Shown here: piece by piece, positions 7,430 through 15,163 of the stretch | Layout of the letters: each line of letters opens with the position of its first letter | How positions within the stretch are numbered: position 1 is the stretch's first letter | Source: Rhodoferax sp. | GTDB taxonomy: Bacteria > Pseudomonadota > Gammaproteobacteria > Burkholderiales > Burkholderiaceae_C | Reading direction: 5' to 3' | Length of the DNA: 64,000 nucleotides | NCBI RefSeq assembly: GCF_023700745.1 | Contig: NZ_JAMPYG010000001.1 | Location: 354,889 to 418,888 of the forward strand | Made by a program: the position numbers and the translations under genes | The notes under the pieces: model-generated | Seen by the model: only the letters and a program-made list of their open reading frames with translations | The model's database searches: none | What the model was told of the DNA's origin: nothing

Positions 7430-8290
7430 TTACTTGAGCAGGCCGGCACTGCGGGCTGCCGCCTCGATGCCCTGGTAATTGGCGGCCTGGGTCGGGATGA
7501 AACGGCTGGCACGTTGCAACTCCAGCAAGGCCTTGCCTTCGGGCGTGCTGTTGTTCAGGTCCAGAAAGGCTTGCGTGAGCTTGGTGCGCAAGGCCGGTGC
7601 CATGTCGGCGTGCACGGTCCAGTTGTAGTCAAAATAAGCCGGCGTGGTGTAAAACACCCGGACCTTGGCGGTGTCGACTTTTTTGTCGGCCACAAACTTG
7701 TCCCAAACCGAAATATTGAGCGCACCGGCGTCGACCTTGCCTGCCGCCACGGCGGCAATGGTGGCGTCATGGGCACCCGAGAACGCCACGCGCTTGAGGT
7801 CGGTGTCGGGGTTGATCCTGGCCTCCAACAGATAGTTGCGCGGCATCAGGTGGCCGGAGGTGCTCGACGCCGAGCCAAAGCTCAGGGTTTTGCCTTTCAG
7901 GTCGGCCAGCGCCAAGATGCCCGGCTGCGAGGTGATGAAAACCGATTTGAAGTTAGCGTCTTCGGCGCGTTGCACCAGCGGCAGTACCTTGCCGCCCGAA
8001 CGCACGTTGGCCTGAACAAAAGTGAAGCCGCCAAACCAGGCCATGTCGACCTGTTTGTTCACCAGTGTTTCCACGGCGGCAGCGTAATCGGACACCGGGG
8101 TGAATTCCACCTTCATACCCAGTTTTTGCGACAGGTAGCTCACCAGCGGGGCCGCCTTGCGCGCCAGTTCGGTGGGCGATTCGTCGGGGATGGCGGTGAT
8201 CTTGAAAACCTGTTGCGCGACGCTTTGGCCACTGATGCCAAGGACGGCGCAAGCCAGCAGGGTGTTGAGGGTGAAACGGCGTGAGGTCAT
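7430..8290 (-). CDS. PhnD-like substrate-binding protein, putative selenium-oxyanion importer
   Basis: A 286-residue periplasmic binding protein of the PhnD/PtxB fold. ATG 8290 (MTSRRFTLNTLLACAVLG) gives a Sec signal peptide with cleavage near residue 25 (SVAQQ). Conserved PhnD-type stretches are visible: DMAWFGGFTFVQA, LKGKTLSFGSASSTSGHLMPRNYL and DAGALNISVWDKFV. A subgroup of this family is named putative selenate-binding because its genes sit beside selD-type genes; here the sen cluster follows directly. It heads the transporter operon and is divergent from egtD. Selenate versus selenite versus an organic selenium compound cannot be told from sequence. Confidence 0.8.
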   Translation of the reverse strand: MTSRRFTLNTLLACAVLGISGQSVAQQVFKITAIPDESPTELARKAAPLVSYLSQKLGMKVEFTPVSDYAAAVETLVNKQVDMAWFGGFTFVQANVRSGGKVLPLVQRAEDANFKSVFITSQPGILALADLKGKTLSFGSASSTSGHLMPRNYLLEARINPDTDLKRVAFSGAHDATIAAVAAGKVDAGALNISVWDKFVADKKVDTAKVRVFYTTPAYFDYNWTVHADMAPALRTKLTQAFLDLNNSTPEGKALLELQRASRFIPTQAANYQGIEAAARSAGLLK

Positions 8291-8430
8291 GAGCTTAAAG
8301 TGCTTTCTGTGAATGAATAAATGCGGTTGACGCATGTCAAGGTGCGCCAAAGCCGGGGGGCAATGGTAATCAAAAATGTCGATGGCTGTCAGGAGCGCTA
8401 CGATCAGGCCCCAGCCACTCACAGCAAGCC

Positions 8431-9423
8431 ATGAAAACGCCTGACTTTGTCCAACTGCACCACGACAGCGCCGAGCACATTCGCCACGAGCTTGTGCAGG
8501 GCCTGACGGCCAACCCGCAGCCCGGCGGCGCCACGGTGAGCCCGAAGTTTTTGTACGACGCGCTGGGCTCGCGCCTGTTCGAAGCCATCACCGAGCTGCC
8601 CGAGTACTACCCGACGCGCACCGAGGCGGCGATCTTCAAGACGCATGCCCAGGCCATGGCCCGGGCCATGCCGCCAGGGGCCACGCTGATTGACCTGGGC
8701 GCGGGCAACTGCGGCAAGGCTACCGGGCTCTTTGACGTGCTGCGCCCCAGTCGCTATGTGGCGGTGGACATCTCGGTCGATTTTTTGCGCGCCACCCTGA
8801 ACCTGTTGCAGCGTCAGTACCCGGCCATGGACCTGGTCGGCATCGGGCTCGATTTTTCTCAAACGCTGGAGTTGCCACCTCAGGCCGGTGAACCTGGCGC
8901 GGGCCCAAGGCTGCTGTTTTACCCGGGCTCGAGCATTGGCAACTTCACCCCGACCCAGGCCCTGGTCTTCTTGCGCCAGGTGCGCGCGGCCTGTGGTCCG
9001 GTGGCGGGCAGCGGGCTGCTGATCGGGGTGGATCTGGTGAAAGACGCCACTGAACTGGAAGCCGCCTATGACGATGCCCTGGGTGTCACCGCCGCTTTCA
9101 ACCGCAACCTGATCTCCAACGTGAACCGACTGGTGGGCACCGACATGCGGCTGCCCGACTGGGCGCACCACGCCTTGTTCAACCCCATGGCGTCGCGCAT
9201 TGAAATGCATCTGGTGGCACAGCGCGACCTGATGGTGCAGTGGCCGGGCGGCCAGCGCGCCTTCAGCCAGGGTGAGCGCATCCATACTGAAAATTCTTAC
9301 AAATGGACAGTGGCTGGTTTTTCGCAGTTGCTGCGCGAGGCGGGTTTTGCCGAGCCGCTGGTGTGGACCGATGCGCCGAGCGCCGATGCGGGTCGCTTTG
9401 CCGTGATGTGGGCGGGTGCCTGA
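8431..9423 (+). CDS. egtD: L-histidine N-alpha-methyltransferase EgtD (makes hercynine)
   Basis: A 330-residue SAM-dependent enzyme that trimethylates histidine to hercynine, the acceptor for ergothioneine or selenoneine formation. Family landmarks include PKFLYDALGSRLFEAITELPEYYPTR near the N-terminus, the SAM motif IDLGAGNCGKA, YVAVDIS, YPGSSIGNFTP and the C-terminal IHTENSYKW. ATG 8431 is chosen; the ribosome-binding site is weak. It is divergent from the transporter and convergent with senA (12 bases apart). No EgtA, EgtC or EgtE is present, so its product most likely feeds SenA. Confidence 0.9.
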   Translation: MKTPDFVQLHHDSAEHIRHELVQGLTANPQPGGATVSPKFLYDALGSRLFEAITELPEYYPTRTEAAIFKTHAQAMARAMPPGATLIDLGAGNCGKATGLFDVLRPSRYVAVDISVDFLRATLNLLQRQYPAMDLVGIGLDFSQTLELPPQAGEPGAGPRLLFYPGSSIGNFTPTQALVFLRQVRAACGPVAGSGLLIGVDLVKDATELEAAYDDALGVTAAFNRNLISNVNRLVGTDMRLPDWAHHALFNPMASRIEMHLVAQRDLMVQWPGGQRAFSQGERIHTENSYKWTVAGFSQLLREAGFAEPLVWTDAPSADAGRFAVMWAGA

Positions 9424-9435
9424 GCCATGACTTTT

Positions 9436-10701
9436 TTACCCGGTGCAGCTTCTGAACCCCGCATGCATGTCGTTGCGCTCGGGCGTGAAGTAATTGCGGT
9501 AGCGCGGGTGCACCATGCGCTCGGCGCTGGCCCAACTGGCACCGCGCAGCACCGGCCGGTCGCCAAACCAGGGGGCCGAGTAGTCAAGGTAAGGGTGTGC
9601 CACAAAACCGGGGTACGGGCTAAACCTGCTGGCGGTCCATTCCCAGACCTCGCCCCAGTGAAAATCAGCCTGGGTCATGGCGGCCTGTTCCCACTGTGCT
9701 TCGGTGGGCAACTGGCGGCCGGCCCAACGGCACCAGGCCTCGGCCTCGAAATAACTCAGGTGACAGGCGGGGGCTTCCAGGTCCAGCGCGTGCCACTGAC
9801 CAAAGCGGCATTGTTCCCACAGCGGCGCGCCCTGGCCCAGGCTGACCTGGCGCAAATAACGCGGACTGGCCACAACCGCAGCGCCCTGCCCGGCTTGCAG
9901 CCACTGCCAGCCCGGCCCGGACCACCACTGGGCGTCGGTATAGCCACCTGCCTCGACAAAGGGCAAATAGCGCCGCCACGACACCGGTCGGTCGTCGATG
10001 GCATAGGCGTCCAGCGGCACGCTGTGCGGCCCCAGTTCGTTGTCAAAGGCAAAGCCCTGGCCTGTGTAGCCCAGCGTCCAGTCACCCGCCGCCAGTTTGA
10101 GCAACTGCGCCGAGCCACGGGTTCGCGGGGTCTGGTCGTGGATAAGCGCTGGCGGCAGCGCCAAGGCCAGGGACTGCGCCATATAGACGGCCGCCTCGCC
10201 GTGCATGTCTTCATGGAACAAGGCCAGGCGGTAGAAATACAGCGCGGCATCGTCGGTGGGTTCAGCCGCCAGCAAGGCCAGGGTCTGCGCCAGCGTGGCC
10301 TGCAGATACGCCCGGGTGGCCTGCAAGTCAGGCAGCGGCAAATGCCAACGGCTGTCGTGCGCCACCACACTGGAGTTGTACAGTGCATCGGCTTGCGGCA
10401 ACAACGCGGGCACGCGTGCCACCAGCGGATCCGCCTGCACCCCCAAACGGCGCTGCGGGTTGCGCGCCAGCCAGAATTCCTGAAACCAGGCGATGTGACC
10501 TGCTTCCCACAGCGGCGGGTTAAGTTGTGGGCTGCACGGCACGGCCAGCCCCGGCCCCAGCGCTGCCTCGTAGGCATTCAGCAAGGCCAGCGTGCGGGCG
10601 CGGCTGGCCTGCAGCAGCTGCGCCAACGCCTGCGGGTCTGCGCTGCGCGCCGCCTGGGCGGGTTGCCAGCGGTGCCAGGGTGGAGTCGACTCGGGGAGCA
10701 T
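9436..10701 (-). CDS. senA: Selenoneine synthase SenA (EgtB-like)
   Basis: A 421-residue EgtB-family nonhaem-iron enzyme. The N-terminal DinB-like domain carries the expected iron ligands H69 (PLWEAGHIAW), H163 and H167 (LFHEDMHGE); the C-terminal half is a formylglycine-enzyme/sulfatase-modifying fold ending RNYFTPERNDMHAGFRSC. EgtB itself joins hercynine to gamma-glutamyl-cysteine or cysteine. Next to senB and a selenophosphate synthetase, the SenA role is expected instead: coupling hercynine with a selenosugar to make selenoneine (known from Variovorax sen work). The start at ATG 10701 has a good GGAGGT upstream, lying inside the first codons of senB on the other strand. Confidence 0.85.
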   Translation of the reverse strand: MLPESTPPWHRWQPAQAARSADPQALAQLLQASRARTLALLNAYEAALGPGLAVPCSPQLNPPLWEAGHIAWFQEFWLARNPQRRLGVQADPLVARVPALLPQADALYNSSVVAHDSRWHLPLPDLQATRAYLQATLAQTLALLAAEPTDDAALYFYRLALFHEDMHGEAAVYMAQSLALALPPALIHDQTPRTRGSAQLLKLAAGDWTLGYTGQGFAFDNELGPHSVPLDAYAIDDRPVSWRRYLPFVEAGGYTDAQWWSGPGWQWLQAGQGAAVVASPRYLRQVSLGQGAPLWEQCRFGQWHALDLEAPACHLSYFEAEAWCRWAGRQLPTEAQWEQAAMTQADFHWGEVWEWTASRFSPYPGFVAHPYLDYSAPWFGDRPVLRGASWASAERMVHPRYRNYFTPERNDMHAGFRSCTG

Positions 10702-10706
10702 GGCTG

Positions 10707-11735
10707 ATGACCTCCATCAAAAAACAAGTGGTGATTGTGAGCCCGGCGCTGGCCGATGCCAACAACGGCAATTGGCAAACCGCCAGGCGTTGGCAAAAAT
10801 TTCTGCAGACACCCACAGCCAGCCACCCCGGATTCCAGGTGCGCATCGTGACCCAGTGGCCTGATGGCCCGGCTGCCGCACACGACAGCGCCATGATCGC
10901 CTTGCACGCGCGGCGCTCGGCGGCGTCGGTCAACGCCTGGGCGCAAAGCCAGTGGTGTGACACAGACTTGCAGCCGGTGGCCGGCCTGGCCGTGGTGCTG
11001 ACCGGCACCGACCTGTACCGCGACATCCAGACGGATGTGCAGGCCCAGCGTTCGCTGCAGTTGGCACAGCGCCTGGTGGTGTTGCAAGACCTGGGCTTGG
11101 CGCGCTTGCCGACGGCGCTACACCCCCGCACCCAAGTGATTTATCAGTCCACGTCGGCGCGCCAGAGCCTGGCCAAATCGGCGCGCTTGCTCAGGGCGGT
11201 GATGGTCGGCCACCTGCGCGACGAGAAGTCGCCACAGACCCTGTTTGCCGCCGCCCGACTGCTAGAGCCCTTTGATGCCATTCACATCGACCACATTGGC
11301 GCGCCACTGGACGCCGCCCTGGCGGCCCAGGCGCAGGCCACGGCCACCGCCTGCCCTGGCTACCGCTGGCTGGGCGCCTTGCCGCACGAGGCCACGCGCC
11401 GGCGCATCCAGCGCGCCCATGTGCTGGTGCACACCAGCCGCATGGAAGGCGGCGCCCATGTGGTGATGGAGGCGGTGCGCTGCGGCACACCGGTGCTGGC
11501 CTCGCGCATTGACGGCAATGTGGGCATGCTGGGGACCGATTACGCGGGCTACTTTGACTGGGACAATGCACACCAGCTGGTCGATCTGCTGCGGCGCTGC
11601 CGCCACGAACCAGCTTTTTTGGCGCTTTTGCAAGCCCAGTGCGCAGCGCGTGCACCGCTGTTTGCGCCAGAGGCCGAGCAATTGGCGCTGCAACAGCTGG
11701 TGACCGGACTCACCGCACCGCCCGCCTGCCGCTGA
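10707..11735 (+). CDS. senB: Selenosugar synthase SenB (glycosyltransferase-like)
   Basis: A 342-residue GT-B-like protein of the family first defined as a conserved glycosyltransferase beside selenium genes. SenB attaches selenium from selenophosphate to a UDP-sugar, giving the selenosugar used by SenA (established for the Variovorax enzyme). It begins VVIVSPALADANNGNWQTAR, typical of the family, and later has the donor-site stretch SRMEGGAHVVMEAVRCGTPVLASRIDGN. ATG 10707 is preceded by GGGGAG with 8 bases of spacing. It is head-to-head with senA, 5 bases apart, and followed by senC on the same strand. Confidence 0.88.
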   Translation: MTSIKKQVVIVSPALADANNGNWQTARRWQKFLQTPTASHPGFQVRIVTQWPDGPAAAHDSAMIALHARRSAASVNAWAQSQWCDTDLQPVAGLAVVLTGTDLYRDIQTDVQAQRSLQLAQRLVVLQDLGLARLPTALHPRTQVIYQSTSARQSLAKSARLLRAVMVGHLRDEKSPQTLFAAARLLEPFDAIHIDHIGAPLDAALAAQAQATATACPGYRWLGALPHEATRRRIQRAHVLVHTSRMEGGAHVVMEAVRCGTPVLASRIDGNVGMLGTDYAGYFDWDNAHQLVDLLRRCRHEPAFLALLQAQCAARAPLFAPEAEQLALQQLVTGLTAPPACR

Positions 11736-11777
11736 CAGCCACCGCTCTTTTTTGTTTTTTCTGAAGCTTTTCTCCTG

Positions 11778-14069
11778 ATGCAACACCCCAGTCAACCCAT
11801 TGCCAGAGACATCGTGCTGATTGGCGGCGGCCACAGCCATGTGGGCGTGCTCAAACGCTTTGGCATGCAGCCCGAAACCGGCGTGCGCCTGACCGTGATC
11901 TGCACCGATGTCCATACGCCCTACTCTGGCATGTTGCCAGGCTACGTGTCGGGCCACTACGCTTATGACGAGGTGCATATCGACCTAGCAGGGCTGGCCG
12001 TGTTTGCCGGTGCCCGGCTTTACCGCGACGAGGTGGTGGGCATTGACCGCGCGGCCCAAAAAGTGCTGTGCCGCCATCGCCCGCCGGTGCCTTACGACTG
12101 CTTGTCGATCAACATCGGCTCGACGCCGCGCCTGAACGGTGTCACCGGGGCCGATGCCTTCAGCACGCCGGTCAAGCCCATCACCCGCTTCAACCAGCGC
12201 TGGCTGGCGCTGCTGGCCAGGGTGCAAGAGCACACCCAGGGGCTACTGCGCATTGCGGTGGTTGGCGCCGGGGCTGGCGGGGTTGAGCTGCTGTTGTCAA
12301 TGCAGTATCGCCTGCGCCAGGAACTGATGTCTCGCGGGCACGACCCCGCACTGCTGCAGTTTCACCTGCTCACAGCGACAGACAGCATCCTGCCGACCCA
12401 CAACACGCGGGTGCGCCGCAAGTTTGCCAGCGTGCTGGCCGAGCGTGGTGTGCAGGTGCTCCTGAATGCGGAGGTCACGCGGGTCGAACCCGGTCGGCTG
12501 CTCTGTGCTGGCGGCCAGGTGGTCGAGGCCGACGAGATCATGTGGGTCACGCAAGCGGGCGGTGCGCCCTGGCTGCAAGATACCGGCCTGGCGCTCGATG
12601 CCGGCGGCTTTGTGCGGGTGAACGACCAGCTGCAAACCGTCACCGATCCGACCATTTTTGCCGCCGGCGACATTGCCGCCATGGACAATTTCCCGCTGGA
12701 AAAGGCCGGCGTGTTTGCCGTTCGCATGGGCCGGCCGCTGGCCGACAACCTGCGCCTGAGCGTGCAGGGTCGCGCCTTGCGGAGCTACCGGCCGCAATCG
12801 CGCTGGCTCGCCCTGATCAGCACCGGCGACCGTTATGCCGTGGCCTCGCGCGGCGCTTTGGGTTTCTGGGGTGACTGGGTGTGGCGCTGGAAAGACGGGA
12901 TCGACCGGCGTTTCATGCGCAATTTTTCCGAATTTCCCGACATGCAAGCCAAAACGGAGGCACCGGCGCGCAGCACAACGTCACAACTGGCGCTGAACCC
13001 GGACGAAGCCCTGCAGGCGATTTCGGCCATCGCCATGCGCTGCGGTGGCTGTGGTGCCAAGGTGGGAGCCACAGTACTGTCAAGGGCGCTCGCGTCCTTG
13101 CAAGTGGTGCAGCGCGACGATGTACTCATCGGCCTCAAAGACCCCGACGACGCGGCGGTGGTGCGCGTGCCGCCCGGCATGGCACTGGTGCATTCAGTGG
13201 ACTTTTTCCGCGCCTTTGTCGACGACCCCTACCTGTTCGGCAAGGTTGCCGCCAACCACGCCCTGGGTGACATTTTTGCCATGGGCGCCGAGCCGCAGTC
13301 GGCCACCGCCATTGCCACCGTGCCCCCGGGGCTGGAGGCCAAGGTCGAAGACCTGCTGTTCCAGATGATGAGCGGCGCGGTCGAGGTGCTCAACGACGCC
13401 GGCTGTGCGCTGGTGGGCGGTCACACCGGGGAAGGGTCTGAACTGGCACTGGGCTTTGCGGTGAACGGCCTGATGGACGAGCAGCTGGCAGGTGTCACGC
13501 GCAAAGGTGGCATGCAGCCCGGCGATGTGCTGATTCTGACCAAGCCGATTGGCACCGGCACACTGTTTGCCGCCCACGCCCGGCTGGCGGCCAAGGGGCG
13601 CTGGATCGACGCCGCGCTGCAGTCCATGGTGCTGTCCAACCGGCAAGGTGCCCAGTGCCTGCGCGACTTTGGCGCCACCGCCTGCACCGACCTGACCGGC
13701 TTTGGCCTGCTGGGCCACCTCGTCGAGATGACCCGGGCCTCAGAGGTAGATGCCGAACTGGTGTTGTCAGCGCTGCCGCTGCTGGAAGGTGCGCAGGAAA
13801 CCGTAGCGGCGGGCATCGTGAGCTCGCTGCAACCCGCCAATGTGCGCCTGCGCCGGGCGCTGCGCAATCAGGAAGAATTTGTCATTCACCCGCGTTACCC
13901 GCTGCTGTTCGACCCACAAACTGCCGGTGGCCTGCTGGCCAGCGTACCGGCTGACCGGGCTCAAGGCTGTGTGGCGGCATTGCAGGCAGCTGGTTATAGC
14001 AACACAGCCATCATTGGGCGCATCCTGGCGCAGGGCGAGGCGCTGGAGCCTGTGGTGTTATTACCGTGA
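11778..14069 (+). CDS. senC: SenC: selenophosphate synthetase (SelD) fused to an FAD/NAD(P) oxidoreductase
   Basis: A 763-residue two-domain protein. Residues about 10-385 form a pyridine-nucleotide oxidoreductase of the NDH-2/SQR type: FAD motif IGGGHSHVG, NAD motif VVGAGAGGVE (161-170) and second FAD site FAAGDIAAMD. Residues about 410-763 are SelD, which makes selenophosphate from selenide and ATP; catalytic C425 and K428 are in GGCGAKVG. No in-frame TGA is used, so it is a cysteine enzyme. The N-terminal module may supply selenide by reduction (inference). It follows senB by 42 bases across a T-rich gap. The symbol selD would be equally fair. Confidence 0.88.
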   Translation: MQHPSQPIARDIVLIGGGHSHVGVLKRFGMQPETGVRLTVICTDVHTPYSGMLPGYVSGHYAYDEVHIDLAGLAVFAGARLYRDEVVGIDRAAQKVLCRHRPPVPYDCLSINIGSTPRLNGVTGADAFSTPVKPITRFNQRWLALLARVQEHTQGLLRIAVVGAGAGGVELLLSMQYRLRQELMSRGHDPALLQFHLLTATDSILPTHNTRVRRKFASVLAERGVQVLLNAEVTRVEPGRLLCAGGQVVEADEIMWVTQAGGAPWLQDTGLALDAGGFVRVNDQLQTVTDPTIFAAGDIAAMDNFPLEKAGVFAVRMGRPLADNLRLSVQGRALRSYRPQSRWLALISTGDRYAVASRGALGFWGDWVWRWKDGIDRRFMRNFSEFPDMQAKTEAPARSTTSQLALNPDEALQAISAIAMRCGGCGAKVGATVLSRALASLQVVQRDDVLIGLKDPDDAAVVRVPPGMALVHSVDFFRAFVDDPYLFGKVAANHALGDIFAMGAEPQSATAIATVPPGLEAKVEDLLFQMMSGAVEVLNDAGCALVGGHTGEGSELALGFAVNGLMDEQLAGVTRKGGMQPGDVLILTKPIGTGTLFAAHARLAAKGRWIDAALQSMVLSNRQGAQCLRDFGATACTDLTGFGLLGHLVEMTRASEVDAELVLSALPLLEGAQETVAAGIVSSLQPANVRLRRALRNQEEFVIHPRYPLLFDPQTAGGLLASVPADRAQGCVAALQAAGYSNTAIIGRILAQGEALEPVVLLP

Positions 14070-14153
14070 TTCGTTTGGAAAACTTCTGACCTTGACGAAT
14101 TTTTGGCTTAGGCGCTGCCTCTGATACTTTAAAGATATTGTTAACGCTAAACC
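14070..14153. other. Short intergenic stretch after senC
   Basis: A weak hairpin ATTCGT/ACGAAT with a long loop, followed by TTTT (about 14069-14101), may terminate senC transcription. Nothing else is visible. Confidence 0.3.
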
Positions 14154-14228
14154 GCGCAGTGGCTGGCTTTGGCGGCTTCCTCATACTGGAGTACCAGAAA
14201 TCGTCAGCCCCCAAAGCCAGCCACTGCA
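14154..14228 (-). repeat. Structured repeat, family 2 copy A
   Basis: An outer stem pairs 14154-14172 with 14210-14228 and is complete apart from one wobble on the minus strand. It encloses, on the minus strand, GGCT, then CGATTT, a CTGG-TACT-CCAG hairpin, TATGAGG and AGCC. The same core appears in the opposite orientation at 14301-14369 with an unrelated outer stem. Located downstream of senC; see the matching entry. Confidence 0.65.
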
Positions 14229-14300
14229 CTGACGCTGGTGAAAAAATAAAGATTGGTAACTCGGTTTTTTTACCACCTTTGCATATCCACCGCCTCGCGT

Positions 14301-14369
14301 GGCAACCGGCAGGGGTGGTCACCGATTTCTGGTACCCCAGTTGAGAGGTGGCCGCCCCTACCGGTTGCC
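14301..14369 (+). repeat. Structured repeat, family 2 copy B
   Basis: A 22-bp outer stem (14301-14322 with 14348-14369) has two G-U wobbles and one mismatch. The core on the + strand is CGATTTCTGGTACCCCAGTT, with hairpin CTGG-TACC-CCAG, then TGAGAG. Compared with copy A, the outer stem sequence is unrelated but still paired, while the core is nearly identical. The two copies lie head-to-head in the gap between senC and the TetR gene. Confidence 0.65.
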
Positions 14370-14498
14370 GCGCGCAGCACAAAACAAGCTACCCCAAGCA
14401 GTGCAGCACAGAGCGACCAACCCCGTCGTTTGCCCCTCGCAGCACAAAAAACTTTACCCAGCCTTCACACCCCATTTCAGCTTCAAGCCCTAGAATAG
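14370..14498. other. Intergenic region upstream of the TetR gene
   Basis: About 130 bases of unremarkable sequence between structured element B and the TetR operator dyad. No gene is supported; promoters of the TetR-exporter operon probably lie here. Confidence 0.35.
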
Positions 14499-14514
14499 GT
14501 AATTGATTAATTAC
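14499..14514. promoter_or_regulatory. Dyad operator upstream of the TetR gene
   Basis: GTAATTGATTAATTAC is a 6-bp perfect inverted repeat (GTAATT/AATTAC) with a 4-bp spacer, 10 bases before the TetR start codon. Position and symmetry suggest autoregulation of the TetR-exporter operon. Confidence 0.55.
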
Positions 14515-14524
14515 TTCAGGCAAC

Positions 14525-15163
14525 ATGCAAGTTCTGGACAAGACAGCCAAACAGCGCACCGAGGTGCGTCAAGCCGGGTTGGTGGACGCCGCACTGATGC
14601 TGGCTGCGCAACGCAGCCCGGCAGACATCACCACAGCTGACCTGGCGCATGCGGTCGGCATATCGCAAGGTGCAGTGTTCAAGCACTTCGCCAGCAAGGA
14701 AGCCATCTGGCTGGCCGTGCTCGACTGGATGGCCGACACCTTGATGGCGCGTCTGCAACTGGCGGCCAAGGGTGCAGAAAACGTCGCCTTGCCGGCCCTG
14801 CGAGCGGTCTTTCTGGCCCATGTGGACTTCGTCATGCACTACCCCGGCGTGCCCCGGCTGATCTTTCAGGAGCTACAGCGTCCGGGCGACACCGCGCTGA
14901 AAAACCGGGTGCGTGAGTTGCTGCTGCACTATCGACAGTTGCTGCTGGGCGTCTTGCAGCAGGCCCAAACACAGCAGGCACTGCGCCCAGGCATCGACCT
15001 TTCCGCCGCCGCCGTGCTGTTCATCGGTTCAATCCAGGGCCTGGTGATGCAAGCCATGCTGGCTGACGATGTGCCCGCCATTGCCAGACAGGCTCCTGGC
15101 GTTTTTGCCATTCTCCAACAGGGGCTGCAATGCCCGCCCAATGACCTTGAAGGAAGACCATGA
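14525..15163 (+). CDS. TetR/AcrR-family repressor of the exporter operon
   Basis: A 212-residue regulator. The helix-turn-helix is at about residues 37-60 (ITTADLAHAVGISQGAVFKHFASKEAIW), the standard TetR fold with the conserved FKHF near the recognition helix. The C-terminal ligand-binding half is a TetR_C-type helical bundle (VLFIGSIQGLVMQAML). It is first in an operon with an adaptor protein, an FtsX-like permease and an ATPase, overlapping the adaptor start by ATGA. It most likely represses that export system until a toxic ligand binds. Confidence 0.85.
   Translation: MQVLDKTAKQRTEVRQAGLVDAALMLAAQRSPADITTADLAHAVGISQGAVFKHFASKEAIWLAVLDWMADTLMARLQLAAKGAENVALPALRAVFLAHVDFVMHYPGVPRLIFQELQRPGDTALKNRVRELLLHYRQLLLGVLQQAQTQQALRPGIDLSAAAVLFIGSIQGLVMQAMLADDVPAIARQAPGVFAILQQGLQCPPNDLEGRP

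Noticed and set aside
8431..10701. Reading egtD and senA as an ergothioneine (egtBD) pair
   Set aside because: senB and the SelD fusion next door are specific to selenoneine; no EgtA, EgtC or EgtE is present.
11778..14069. Possible selenocysteine codon in senC
   Set aside because: The catalytic site is an ordinary Cys codon (C425) and no in-frame TGA is present.
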